DNA from: Kaistella antarctica
Lineage (GTDB): Bacteria > Bacteroidota > Bacteroidia > Flavobacteriales > Weeksellaceae
DNA: 64,000 bases
Reading direction: 5' to 3'
Assembly: GCF_900109615.1 (NCBI RefSeq)
Contig: NZ_FOIX01000003.1
Span: 186,001 to 250,000 of the forward strand
The translations under genes and the position numbers were made by a program. Position 1 is the first letter of the stretch; every line of letters starts with the position of its first letter. Shown in pieces: positions 44,509 through 53,471 of this stretch. The notes below the pieces were generated by a model that saw only the letters and a list, made by a program, of their open reading frames with translations, did not search any database and had not been told where the DNA came from.

Positions 44509-44578
44509 GTTGATGAGTTTTGCCAATTGCTGGCATTCTTTACTAATTATTAAAATTCGAAGTAGGCTATTTAAAAAT

Positions 44579-47542
44579 CTATTTCTTAATCTGCTTTTTT
44601 AAATCCTTTGCTTCTGAAACAATTTCTGGGAAATCACCATAGTTGGCGATAATCTGGTCAGCGGTATAACTCGCCTGGTAATTATCTTTCAAGCCGATAT
44701 AATTTCTAACCATTAAGACCAAAGATTTTGCGCCCCAATATTCTTCGGAAGCATAATTGTTGGCCAGTTTAAAAATCGTTTCATTGGATGATTTAAAGGC
44801 TTTACCTTTATTCTGATAAAAGGCTTTTGCATACAAAGCTTCGGCGGCCACTTCCGTATTTGATGATTTTTCTAAAGCTGTGTAAGCAGTTTTTGCTTCC
44901 GTTTCTTTTCCATTGTTCATTAAACTTCTGGCTTTAATCACTCTTGCCAATTCATTAACTGAAGCTGAATTTTTTGGATTTTGAATCACCAAATCTGCCA
45001 ACGTTTCTGCTTTTCTGAAATCTTTTTCGTCAGCGTAAATCTTCATTAATTCTACATTAGCGAAGTTCTTTACGTTGATGTTTGTTGAATTTGAAAGGGA
45101 GATCAAATATTTTTTCGCTTCGTTGGAGTTATTTTGTGCCAAATAAATCTGCGTAATTCTCGTTTGTGCATCTTCCTGATAATCGTTCTGAACCTGCGCA
45201 ACTTCCTGTAAAACCAATAACGCTTTCGTCAAATTCTGAGTTTGGAAGTAACTTTCACCCAATTCATATTGCGCTTGATACAAGCCATCACCCGTTGGAT
45301 TCTGTGTTAAATATTTCTCATAAAGTGGAATGGCATTTTTGTAATCTTTACTGGCGTAGAAAGTTTTCGCGCGATTCACGTTAATTTCATCAATTTCAGA
45401 AGCGTCGATTCGTACGCCTAAACTTTGGGCAAAATTTTCGTAACCCGAAACATCTCCTTTTTTAATGAAAATAGGTTTAGCTGCTAGAACGATTTTACTT
45501 GCAAAAGCGGTGTTTTTATATTGATTTCCAAGAGACTTTAATTCAGTTAAAGCTTTTGCATCTTCATTTTGATCGATGTAATTCTGAGCGCGATAAATCT
45601 GGGCATTTGCGACTAAATCTTTGTCATTGCTTGTTTTAATAACTTGACCGAAATAATCATTAGAGTTTTTATAATCATCGTTTGCCGCATAAGCAGTTCC
45701 AATCTCGTATTGAGCATCATCAAAATACTCTGAATTTTTATATTGCGTCAATAACTTTTTCAATTCTGAAATCTTCGCTACCGTATCTCCTTTAAAACCT
45801 AAAGCCATTGCTTTCTGGAACATGGTGTAATCATCAGCACTATCCGATTTATCGTAAATTGCAATTGCTTCATTCAGTTCATTATTGGCGTAATAAGTAT
45901 CTGCCAAACGAAGTTCTGCATCATTTTTAAATTCTGGTTTAGGATCTTTTAAATAGGCTAAAAAGTATTGTTTTGCTTTGTCAAATTTCTTCGATTTAAA
46001 ATACGCGTATCCTAAATCATAATTCAACTGTTGCTTTTCCGGGAAATTTTCAGATTGTAATTTCTCGAAACGCACAATCGCAGAAGGGTAATTCGACTTT
46101 AAATAATAGGTTTGTGCCAACCAATACAACGCTCTTGAATTAAATTCTTTATTAATATTGAATTCTAAACTTCGCAGAAAGTACTTTTCAGCAGCATCTA
46201 AATTTCCTTTGTTAAATTCTTCCGTTCCAATTAAATAAGAAACTTCCTGATCAACTTTATCAGTTTCAGGTGTAGAATTCGGCATTTTATCAATCGCCGC
46301 TAACGTTCCTTTATAATCTCCTGAATATAAATAAGATTTCACCAAAAGTGATTTCATTTCCTTCGTATCCGGGCTATTAGGATATTTTGAAATATAATTT
46401 TGAATAACATTTGAAGCCGATTCAAACGGATTTCCTAATTCATAACTTAGTTTAGCGTATTGTAAATGAGCAAGTTGCTGAACTTTCGCATCATAAGTCA
46501 TTTGATAAGCAGACCGAAACGCAGAAAGCGCTTCCTGCTTCTTTCCAACTTCCAAATAAGCGTTACCTAATTGATAATAAGCATTTTGAGACGTTGCTGA
46601 ATTACTGTTTAATAACTGATTATAGTAAGAAACCGCTTCGTCATATTTTTTTAAATGTGCCGAAACAAATCCCATTTCATACAAATCACTTTCTGACGGA
46701 TTGGCTTTACTGTCCAAATATATTTTCAAGTGTGGATAGGCAGAATCGTAATCGCCCTTCATGAAATAACTTTCGCCAATCATCTTGTGAACTTCCGCTT
46801 TATAATCGGTAGAAATATTTTCATTCAACAATGAATTTCCTTTTACGATTGCCTTGTCATAGTCTTTATCATTGAAGTATAACTGAACATAATACGGTTT
46901 TACAACGCGTGCATATTTCTCGTTATCTTTAATTTCATCAAAATAATTAAAGGCTTTATCGTTTTGTCCATCAGCGTAATACAAATGTCCCAACATATAA
47001 CCGATATCATTTTTGTCGGAACCTTCTGCAGATTTATAAGCTTCATCTAAAGCTTCGATCGCGCCTTGAGAATCACCCGTCATGAATTTGGCATAACCAA
47101 GTTTCATGATATACTGCGTGTTTTCTTCCTTTGAAAGCTGATATTGATTAACGCTTTGTAAAGTCACCAAGGCTTTATCAAAATCTTTTTGAGACAGATA
47201 AAAATCAGCCAACGGTAAGTTAGCCTGAGCAAAATACGCCGAGTTAGGATATTCTTTGATGAATGCATCGAGGCCTTGTTCCGCATGATTCTTGCGCAAA
47301 ATAACGCCGATCACATTATCGAAAAACTGTGCTGCTTCTTTTTTTGAATTTGATAGCGTTTCATTATAGAAATACTGTCTTGCATATTCAAATTGAGAAG
47401 CGTTGTAAATTTTATTTTGGTAAAGGTTTTCTGCGAGGTTGAACCGGTAGTTTTCGCGGTCGCTAAAGTATTGAGATTGTTGCGCCTCGGATAAGCCGAA
47501 ATAGAAAATTGCCGTAGCAATTAATATTTTTTTTGAATTCAT
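44579..47542 (-). CDS. Large periplasmic TPR-repeat protein
   Basis: 987 residues with a signal peptide ending near SEAQ (about residue 20). The rest is a continuous array of tetratricopeptide repeats, each with paired helices and A/Y/F at the usual positions (for example DYDSAYPHLKIYL, ESYFMKGDYDSAY, AYFKSKKFDKAKQYF). It resembles the long TPR scaffolds that in Bacteroidota pair with outer-membrane barrels. No enzyme domain is seen. It is probably a protein-binding scaffold in the periplasm for the barrel encoded 70 bases downstream. Confidence 0.85.
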   Translation of the reverse strand: MNSKKILIATAIFYFGLSEAQQSQYFSDRENYRFNLAENLYQNKIYNASQFEYARQYFYNETLSNSKKEAAQFFDNVIGVILRKNHAEQGLDAFIKEYPNSAYFAQANLPLADFYLSQKDFDKALVTLQSVNQYQLSKEENTQYIMKLGYAKFMTGDSQGAIEALDEAYKSAEGSDKNDIGYMLGHLYYADGQNDKAFNYFDEIKDNEKYARVVKPYYVQLYFNDKDYDKAIVKGNSLLNENISTDYKAEVHKMIGESYFMKGDYDSAYPHLKIYLDSKANPSESDLYEMGFVSAHLKKYDEAVSYYNQLLNSNSATSQNAYYQLGNAYLEVGKKQEALSAFRSAYQMTYDAKVQQLAHLQYAKLSYELGNPFESASNVIQNYISKYPNSPDTKEMKSLLVKSYLYSGDYKGTLAAIDKMPNSTPETDKVDQEVSYLIGTEEFNKGNLDAAEKYFLRSLEFNINKEFNSRALYWLAQTYYLKSNYPSAIVRFEKLQSENFPEKQQLNYDLGYAYFKSKKFDKAKQYFLAYLKDPKPEFKNDAELRLADTYYANNELNEAIAIYDKSDSADDYTMFQKAMALGFKGDTVAKISELKKLLTQYKNSEYFDDAQYEIGTAYAANDDYKNSNDYFGQVIKTSNDKDLVANAQIYRAQNYIDQNEDAKALTELKSLGNQYKNTAFASKIVLAAKPIFIKKGDVSGYENFAQSLGVRIDASEIDEINVNRAKTFYASKDYKNAIPLYEKYLTQNPTGDGLYQAQYELGESYFQTQNLTKALLVLQEVAQVQNDYQEDAQTRITQIYLAQNNSNEAKKYLISLSNSTNINVKNFANVELMKIYADEKDFRKAETLADLVIQNPKNSASVNELARVIKARSLMNNGKETEAKTAYTALEKSSNTEVAAEALYAKAFYQNKGKAFKSSNETIFKLANNYASEEYWGAKSLVLMVRNYIGLKDNYQASYTADQIIANYGDFPEIVSEAKDLKKQIKK

Positions 47543-47785
47543 TTAATCCTTATTTTCGGAGAGTTTTAGGAAGATTAATCAGAGTAAGAATTCCGATAAT
47601 GCTTTCCACATTTAATCAACGAAAATAAAGAAAAGTTATTGCTTATACAAGTTTATTTGTTCCTTGTGGAAATGTGGATAACTTTTAATTAAACTAAAAT
47701 TAGCATTAATTTACCGTTATATTTTAATCTTAAAATTAATAAATAAAGAGCTGCGCAAAAAACAGATAAAAAGGAATTTTACAAA
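47543..47785. other. Intergenic region with a DnaA-box-like cluster
   Basis: 243 bases upstream of the TPR gene. No gene and no exact TAnnTTTG box. TGTGGATAA at 47673-47681 is a perfect DnaA box (reverse TTATCCACA), next to TTGTGGAAA (47664-47672) and a CTTTCCACA at about 47602-47610. It could be chance in AT-rich DNA. Confidence 0.35.
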
Positions 47786-48040
47786 TTACTTTAGAGCTAA
47801 TTTCTCTTCAATTACGGCCAAAGCAGATTTTACGTCGCGCATTTTCTCCATAGAATCCGCATCAATTTCAATATCAAAAACTTCTTCCACATCTAAAACG
47901 ACATCGACCAAATTAGCAGAATTGATATTTAAATCATTGATGAAATCGGTGTCTTCATTGATGTTATCTAAAAGGTTCGCCTCTTTAACGTAAGGTTTTA
48001 CAATTTCTTTTAATTTTTGAATAGCTTCGTCCTTGTCCAT
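47786..48040 (-). CDS. Acyl carrier protein of the type III PKS cluster
   Basis: 84 residues, mainly acidic, with the four-helix ACP pattern. The predicted phosphopantetheine serine is Ser41 in NINSANLVDVVLD. The usual DSL motif is NSA here, so it differs from a housekeeping AcpP. It is the last gene of the seven-gene minus-strand cluster, 18 bases after the ketosynthase. It likely carries the growing acyl chain handled by the adjacent KS, dehydratase and reductase before transfer to the type III PKS. Confidence 0.88.
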   Translation of the reverse strand: MDKDEAIQKLKEIVKPYVKEANLLDNINEDTDFINDLNINSANLVDVVLDVEEVFDIEIDADSMEKMRDVKSALAVIEEKLALK

Positions 48041-48058
48041 GTTTTATATTGAAATTTA

Positions 48059-49330
48059 TTAAGAATATTTTTTAAAGATAATACATCCGTTCACATCGCC
48101 AAAACCAAAACTTACTTTTGCAGCAATATTAATTTCCTTTTTGATTAAATGGTGTGGAATACATTCAGCATCAATGATTGCGGAAATTTCTGGATTTAAA
48201 TCTTTGCAGTTAATATTGGGAGCTATGAAATTCCCAGACAGTTGCAAAACCGTCGCCACACATTCCACACTTGCCGCCGCAGAAAGACAATGACCAGTTA
48301 ACGCTTTTAATGAATTGATATAAGGAAAATCTTTTCTGGAACGATTTAAAGCAGTTGATAAATTTTGAATTTCGGTAGCATCTTTTGAAGTTGCAGTTAA
48401 ATGTCCACTGATATAATCGATGTCTTTGGCCTCAATTCCGGAATCATTAATAGCATCTTTCACACATTTCTGAACGGCCACAGAGTTTGGAGCCGTCATA
48501 CTTCCACCGCCGCGTTGACCTCCAGAATTGAGATTTCCACCTAAAATCTCACAATAAATTTTTGCATTTCTTGCCAAAGCAGATTCCAAATCTTCAATCA
48601 CTAAAGCACCAGCGCCACTTCCAGGAACAAATCCCGCTGCAGAAGCACTCATCGGTCGAGAGGCTTTTTCTGGATCGTCATTCGATTTATAATTACAAAC
48701 TTTAATCGCGTCAAAACCTGCCCAAATATACGGACCGGAATCACTAGTACTTCCGGCTAAAATACGTTTTGCTTTTCCAGATTTTATACGATCAAACGCC
48801 ATTAAAATACTTTCGGTTCCTGTGGTACAAGCAGAAGAATTGGTGGTCACTTGATTTCCTAAACCTAATTTCCCACCGAGATATGCAGATATTCCGCTGT
48901 TCATGGTTTGCGAAACGGCGGTGCTTCCTAATCTTCGGGTCTGAAGCGCATCGATTTTATAAATGCTTTCGCGGAATTTTTCAATTCCCGATGTCCCGGC
49001 ACCGAAAATGGTTCCGCTGTCCCAATCTGGATTTTCGTCTTGTGAAGGCTCTAATCCAGCATCTTTCCAGGCATCTAAACCAGCAATTACGCCGTACATA
49101 ATTCCAGTGGAATTAAAATTCCGTAATTCTAAATCGGTGAAATATTCGTTTAAATTTTCTTTATCAATTGGTGGAGTTCCAGAAACCTGACAGGAAAATT
49201 GCAAGTCGGCTAATTGCTGATCAAACTGAATTCCAGAGCGACCTTCCTTCAAAGCAGAACGAAAGTTCTCCAAACCAACACCATTGGGTGCAACGACTCC
49301 TAAACCTGTGATGACAACTCTTCTTTCCAT
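48059..49330 (-). CDS. Beta-ketoacyl-ACP synthase (KAS II-like) of the type III PKS cluster
   Basis: 423 residues from the ATG at 49330; the frame extends to 49390, but that part overlaps the FabZ-like gene. It has the thiolase fold with all catalytic residues: Cys168 in TNSSACTTGTES, His310 in SGHLTATS (family AHGTST), Lys342 and His347 in NSLKALTGHCLSAAAS. It should elongate acyl-ACP by decarboxylative condensation with malonyl-ACP. Its start is 1 base after the dehydratase stop. Sequence is diverged from FabF, which fits a dedicated role in the cluster. Confidence 0.92.
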   Translation of the reverse strand: MERRVVITGLGVVAPNGVGLENFRSALKEGRSGIQFDQQLADLQFSCQVSGTPPIDKENLNEYFTDLELRNFNSTGIMYGVIAGLDAWKDAGLEPSQDENPDWDSGTIFGAGTSGIEKFRESIYKIDALQTRRLGSTAVSQTMNSGISAYLGGKLGLGNQVTTNSSACTTGTESILMAFDRIKSGKAKRILAGSTSDSGPYIWAGFDAIKVCNYKSNDDPEKASRPMSASAAGFVPGSGAGALVIEDLESALARNAKIYCEILGGNLNSGGQRGGGSMTAPNSVAVQKCVKDAINDSGIEAKDIDYISGHLTATSKDATEIQNLSTALNRSRKDFPYINSLKALTGHCLSAAASVECVATVLQLSGNFIAPNINCKDLNPEISAIIDAECIPHHLIKKEINIAAKVSFGFGDVNGCIIFKKYS

Positions 49331-49331
49331 T

Positions 49332-49766
49332 CTAATTGACTTTAATAATTCCGGCAATCGTTCCTTCACAAACGATTTCTGATATTTCATTCAGCATCTT
49401 CACTTTGCATTTTAATTTATTAAACCTAAAATAAATTTTCTCCGAAATCACAGTAACTTTTTCTCCCGGAAAAACGGGTTTCAGAAATTCAATATCAGTT
49501 GATGTTAAACCAATCTGACTTTTTTCAGTCAAATCGTTTCCAATCAGAAAAATCCCTAAACAAACTAATCCAATTTGAGCCATGGTTTCGGTTAGAATAA
49601 CTCCCGGTGTAATCGGATTATTTTTAAAATGACCTTTGTAAAAATCTAAATCTTCTTTAAAAGTGAAATTTCCCGTCACGCCATTTTCGTCAACGTTCAC
49701 CAAATCATCCACAAATAAAAATGGAGTAGTGTACGGTAATTTTTCTAAAATTTCTGCGATATTCAT
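49332..49766 (-). CDS. FabZ/FabA-like 3-hydroxyacyl-ACP dehydratase
   Basis: A 144-residue hot-dog-fold protein. The catalytic motif is KGHFKNNPITPGVILTE, followed by MAQIG, with His46 and Glu60 at the FabZ positions. It would dehydrate 3-hydroxyacyl-ACP to the trans-2-enoyl form. It abuts the reductase gene upstream and the ketosynthase downstream on the same strand. A role in the dedicated chain-building part of the cluster is inferred from context. Confidence 0.9.
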   Translation of the reverse strand: MNIAEILEKLPYTTPFLFVDDLVNVDENGVTGNFTFKEDLDFYKGHFKNNPITPGVILTETMAQIGLVCLGIFLIGNDLTEKSQIGLTSTDIEFLKPVFPGEKVTVISEKIYFRFNKLKCKVKMLNEISEIVCEGTIAGIIKVN

Positions 49767-50564
49767 TTAACTCAAATGTTCGCCACCATCAACAGGAATC
49801 ACACAACCATTAATCCACGCAGCTTCGTCTGAACACAATAAACTGACGACGTTTGCCACATCTTCGGGTGTGGTCAATCTCTTAAAAGGATTTCGTTTTT
49901 TGGTTTGTTCTTTTATTTCCTCACTTCCCGGAATCATCTGTAAAGAACGCGTATCCGTCACTCCAGCTTGAATACAATTTGATCTTAAACCAAAAGGCGC
50001 AAATTCTAAAGCGATATTTCTAGAGATCGCTTCCAATGCAGCTTTTGCCGCGGATACTGCACCGTAGTTATTGATTGGTTTCGAGCTACCTTCGCTGGTA
50101 AACGCGAGAACTCTTGCATCCTCAGCAAACAGATTTTCATTGAAAATTAGTTTCGTCCAGTCGTATAAACTGGTCGCCATCGCTTGAAGAGTAATCGAGA
50201 AATCATCTGTTGATAAACTTTCGCCCTCATTCCCTATCATTGGTTTTAAATTTCCTTTAGCGATGCTGTGTAAGAGACATTTTATTTTTCCGTCTATACC
50301 TAAAGTGTTTTTTAGTTGAAATAATATATCTTGTTGTATATTAGAGTTTAGTAGATCTTTATTTAAAGTGAAATACTTTATATTTTCATTTTTAAATAAA
50401 TCAAATTCTTTATTAATTTTTTCCATTTCAGCCCGAGAATTCCGGTGAATAATGCAAATATTCATTCCTTCCGAAGCTAATTTTTTGGCAGAAGCTAAAC
50501 CTAATCCTGAACTTCCGCCCAAGATTAAAGCCCAATAATTAGTATTTTCAAATCTTCTTACCAT
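49767..50564 (-). CDS. SDR with enoyl-ACP-reductase-type active site
   Basis: A 265-residue Rossmann protein. It opens with LILGGSSGLGLASAKKLA, has LLHSIAKGN (FabI-like HSIA), and its active site reads NYGAVSAAKAALEA: Tyr167 and Lys174 are separated by six residues, the FabI/FabL Y-x6-K spacing rather than the Y-x3-K of ketoreductases. The end (INGCVIPVDGGEHL) is standard SDR. It is predicted to reduce the enoyl-ACP made by the neighbouring dehydratase. No separate ketoreductase is in the cluster, so one would be borrowed, or this enzyme may serve both steps. Its start overlaps the type III PKS stop by 7 bases. Confidence 0.85.
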   Translation of the reverse strand: MVRRFENTNYWALILGGSSGLGLASAKKLASEGMNICIIHRNSRAEMEKINKEFDLFKNENIKYFTLNKDLLNSNIQQDILFQLKNTLGIDGKIKCLLHSIAKGNLKPMIGNEGESLSTDDFSITLQAMATSLYDWTKLIFNENLFAEDARVLAFTSEGSSKPINNYGAVSAAKAALEAISRNIALEFAPFGLRSNCIQAGVTDTRSLQMIPGSEEIKEQTKKRNPFKRLTTPEDVANVVSLLCSDEAAWINGCVIPVDGGEHLS

Positions 50565-51610
50565 TGCAATAAAACTCGCTGTGCAGAAAAACCGGGACCG
50601 AAACTTAACATTAAACCTTTCTCGCCTTTCTGCGGTTTTTGATTCATAATTTCTTCTAAAACATAAAGTACGGTTGCACTCGACATATTTCCATAAAGTC
50701 TTAAAATTTCTTTCGTGGTATCGATATTCTTCCCCAATTCTGAAAACAAACCTTCAACCATTTGCACAATTTTTTTTCCACCAGGATGGAAAATAAGGTA
50801 ATCTACATCTTTAATTTCTAAATTTTGTTTTGCTAAAAACGGGTGGATAATATTTGGGAAATGTTCGCCAATCGTATCTGGAACTTCAATATCTAAAATC
50901 ATTTGCAACCCAGAGTTGGTCAGTTTGAAACCCATCATATGCTCATTATTATAAAAATGATACATTTCTTCGGCTAAGATTTCTGGACCTTCCGCATTTT
51001 CTTCTGATGATAAAAGAACACAAGCAGCACCGTCACCGAAAATCGCACCGCTCACAATGTTTGCCATGGAAAAATCTTCCAATTGAAAAGTCGCAGTCGG
51101 ACTTTCAACTGCAATCACCGCGGCACGTTTTCCGGGATTAGCTTGAAGGAAATTCTTTGCATAGATAATTCCTGAAACACCCGCAGCGCAACCCATTTCG
51201 GTAACGGGCAAACGAACAATGTCCTGACGTAAATTTAATTTATTAATGAGATAAGCATCGAGAGACGGAATCATAATTCCGGTGCAACTTACGGTGATAA
51301 TATAATCCAAAGATTGCGGATCCCAATTGGCTTTTTTTAAAGATTTATCTAAAACCTGTTCACCTAATAAAACTACTTCACGGGCGTAAATATCATTTTT
51401 ATCTTCAAAAGATGTTGCCGTGAAAACTTCGATTGGATCCATAATGGAATACCTTTCATCAACAGCGGCACCTTCAAAAATCTTTTTGACTTTACGCACA
51501 AAACGGCTATCCTGATTGACCAACCATTGATCTAGGAAAGGTAAAACTTCGGAAGTTTTCCGGGAATATTTTGGGAGTTGCTTGGCAACCGTAACTATTT
51601 TTACACTCAT
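50558..51610 (-). CDS. Type III polyketide synthase (chalcone-synthase-like)
   Basis: A 350-residue type III PKS. The Cys-His-Asn triad is visible as Cys141 (TEMGCAAGVSG), His275 (LIFHPGGKK) and Asn308 (RLYGNMSSATVL). The ending LSFGPGFSAQRVLLQW is the GFGPG-type C-terminal motif. Such enzymes extend an acyl starter with malonyl-CoA and cyclise it to alkylresorcinols, pyrones or phloroglucinols. Overlap with the methyltransferase (4 bases) upstream and the reductase (7 bases) downstream shows one translationally coupled operon. The dedicated ACP suggests that the starter may be delivered from ACP, as in Azotobacter phenolic-lipid synthesis. Confidence 0.95.
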   Translation of the reverse strand: MSVKIVTVAKQLPKYSRKTSEVLPFLDQWLVNQDSRFVRKVKKIFEGAAVDERYSIMDPIEVFTATSFEDKNDIYAREVVLLGEQVLDKSLKKANWDPQSLDYIITVSCTGIMIPSLDAYLINKLNLRQDIVRLPVTEMGCAAGVSGIIYAKNFLQANPGKRAAVIAVESPTATFQLEDFSMANIVSGAIFGDGAACVLLSSEENAEGPEILAEEMYHFYNNEHMMGFKLTNSGLQMILDIEVPDTIGEHFPNIIHPFLAKQNLEIKDVDYLIFHPGGKKIVQMVEGLFSELGKNIDTTKEILRLYGNMSSATVLYVLEEIMNQKPQKGEKGLMLSFGPGFSAQRVLLQW

Positions 51611-52320
51611 AATTTTTCAATAATCCATTGGTAACGGAAGGCCCATTTCCATTTGATGCTGTGTTTTTTTAAACTTAATTGTGATGAAAATTTCTCTAGA
51701 TCCACTCTTTTGAAACCACGAAGGATGGAAATCAGGCCATCGTTTGCGGTCATTTTCTCCAGGCGGAAAACGAAAATAATGGCTTGAAAAAGACGGTAAG
51801 CCAGTTTGCTCCTTTGCAAATCATTTACAACGATTCCTTTTTTTACCAAACTCAAAATAGTTCGAAGGATCTTTAGAATTTCATCATCTTTAAAGTGATG
51901 TAAAGTAAGCGTAATTAGGGCGATATCTATACTATATTTTGAAAAATCGTAAAGAAATATATCTTCGGCGAGATAGGTGAAATTGTCAAACTCGGTCGAG
52001 CATTTTTCCGCGTGTCGAATCGTGGCTTCATTGGCATCAATACCAATCAGGTTAAATTTTAAATTGTTTTGAGTGCCATACTTAGAAAGCATTCGCAACA
52101 TATCGCCGCCGCCGCAACCGAAATCCATGATCGTAATGGTTTCATTTGAGGGAATATTTTCGATCAGTTTTTTAATTCCGTCTAAGGTCACTGCGTTTCC
52201 ACCTAATAATTGATTGATTCGCGCAATATCATCCAAAGCGGTTACCAATCCATCGTTGTCCATCGAAAAATCGTCCATCGATTCTTCTAAATCTGTCCTG
52301 TAAGTCGTATCTAAAGCCAT
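51607..52320 (-). CDS. Class I SAM-dependent methyltransferase
   Basis: 237 residues. Motif I is IMDFGCGGGDMLRML, motif II region LIGIDANEATIRHAEK, and IDIALITLTLHHFKDDE follows. No membrane segment is obvious apart from a hydrophobic helix late in the protein (AYRLFQAIIFVFRL). It shares a base with the stop of the FAD gene and overlaps the PKS by 4 bases. It is predicted to methylate the aromatic product, like SrsB in the Streptomyces phenolic-lipid operon. O- versus C-methylation cannot be told. Confidence 0.9.
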   Translation of the reverse strand: MALDTTYRTDLEESMDDFSMDNDGLVTALDDIARINQLLGGNAVTLDGIKKLIENIPSNETITIMDFGCGGGDMLRMLSKYGTQNNLKFNLIGIDANEATIRHAEKCSTEFDNFTYLAEDIFLYDFSKYSIDIALITLTLHHFKDDEILKILRTILSLVKKGIVVNDLQRSKLAYRLFQAIIFVFRLEKMTANDGLISILRGFKRVDLEKFSSQLSLKKHSIKWKWAFRYQWIIEKL

Positions 52321-53462
52321 TAGTTTTGAGTCATATTGATTTCTTTTCCGTGTGTTTTTCTAATAATGATAGGAAGTAGAAAGGGAAGATAGGTTATTAA
52401 ATTAGTCAAAACTTCCGAGAGTTTTGAATGTTCAAAAGTGCTGCCTAAAATTCGGCCATACCATAATCTTTGTTTGAAATTTTTATTCCAGTTTGAAGAA
52501 TAGTTTTGTTCCATTTCTTCGCGTGAAATTTTGTCTGACAAAAATTTTATCGTTTGATCTGAAGCCAATTTAGCGCTGTGAATCGCCATCGCCATTCCAT
52601 TTCCACATAAAGGATGAATTAGTCCTGCGGTGTCGCCCATCATTAAAATATGATTTTCTACGTTTTCTTTTTTCTCAAAACAAATCTGACTGATGGTCAA
52701 AGGTTTTTCAAAAACCGATTGAGAATTTTCTAAAATATTTTTTAAATGCGGATTCTGCGAAACGACCGTTTCCTGAAACTCTTCAATATTTTTATATTTC
52801 TTGAACGATTTAAAATTAGTCAAATAACAAATGTTGAGCAAATTGTTTTCAACTTTTGACACGCCGCAATAACCACCTTTAAAATTATGCAATCCCACAA
52901 CGTCATTTGCAAATTCTCCCTGATAATGAGATTTCACCGCCAACCACGGCGATTTATTCTTCAAGAAAGGGCGTTCCATTTTCAAATCTAAGTTGGATCT
53001 TTTTCCAAATCCACCTAAAACTACTTTCGAGGTCAAAGTTTTTCCTGAAGCCAAATAAACTTCGAAAATATCATCTTTAAAAATCAACTCATTTACCTGA
53101 TCTTCTGTAATTTCACAGTTTTGTGAAATGGCTTTTAAATAAAGTGCATAATCCAAAGCATAGCGACTAATTCCAAATCCGCCGAGCGGAAGTTTAGTTT
53201 CAATCGTTCGTCCAGACTCTGATGAAAACTGTAATGTTGAAATATGCGTCGGTTTTAATTCTTCAATATTCACCTGAAGCCAATCGAAATAGGGAAGGAC
53301 TTCATTGGAAATATATTCGCCGCAAACTTTATGTTTTGGATAAGAATTCTTTTCAATAACAATTACTTTACAACCCATTTTTGTGAGATGTATCGCGCTT
53401 GTTAAACCTGCTAAACCACCGCCAATGATGATGACTTCGGTATCGCAATTTGAATTCTTCAA
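52320..53462 (-). CDS. FAD-dependent oxidoreductase (geranylgeranyl-reductase / aromatic hydroxylase-like)
   Basis: 380 residues. It has the FAD dinucleotide fold VIIIGGGLAGLTSAIHL, the PKHKVCGEYIS segment typical of the geranylgeranyl reductase-like family, and the second flavin motif MMGDTAGLIHPLCGNGMAMA. It starts at a TTG at 53462; no in-frame ATG precedes the fold. A promoter-like pair lies just upstream, leaving almost no leader. As the first gene of the type III PKS cluster it probably hydroxylates or oxidises the phenolic product, comparable in role to SrsC. Alternatively it reduces a double bond. Confidence 0.88.
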   Translation of the reverse strand: MKNSNCDTEVIIIGGGLAGLTSAIHLTKMGCKVIVIEKNSYPKHKVCGEYISNEVLPYFDWLQVNIEELKPTHISTLQFSSESGRTIETKLPLGGFGISRYALDYALYLKAISQNCEITEDQVNELIFKDDIFEVYLASGKTLTSKVVLGGFGKRSNLDLKMERPFLKNKSPWLAVKSHYQGEFANDVVGLHNFKGGYCGVSKVENNLLNICYLTNFKSFKKYKNIEEFQETVVSQNPHLKNILENSQSVFEKPLTISQICFEKKENVENHILMMGDTAGLIHPLCGNGMAMAIHSAKLASDQTIKFLSDKISREEMEQNYSSNWNKNFKQRLWYGRILGSTFEHSKLSEVLTNLITYLPFLLPIIIRKTHGKEINMTQN

Positions 53463-53471
53463 TTTTTTATT

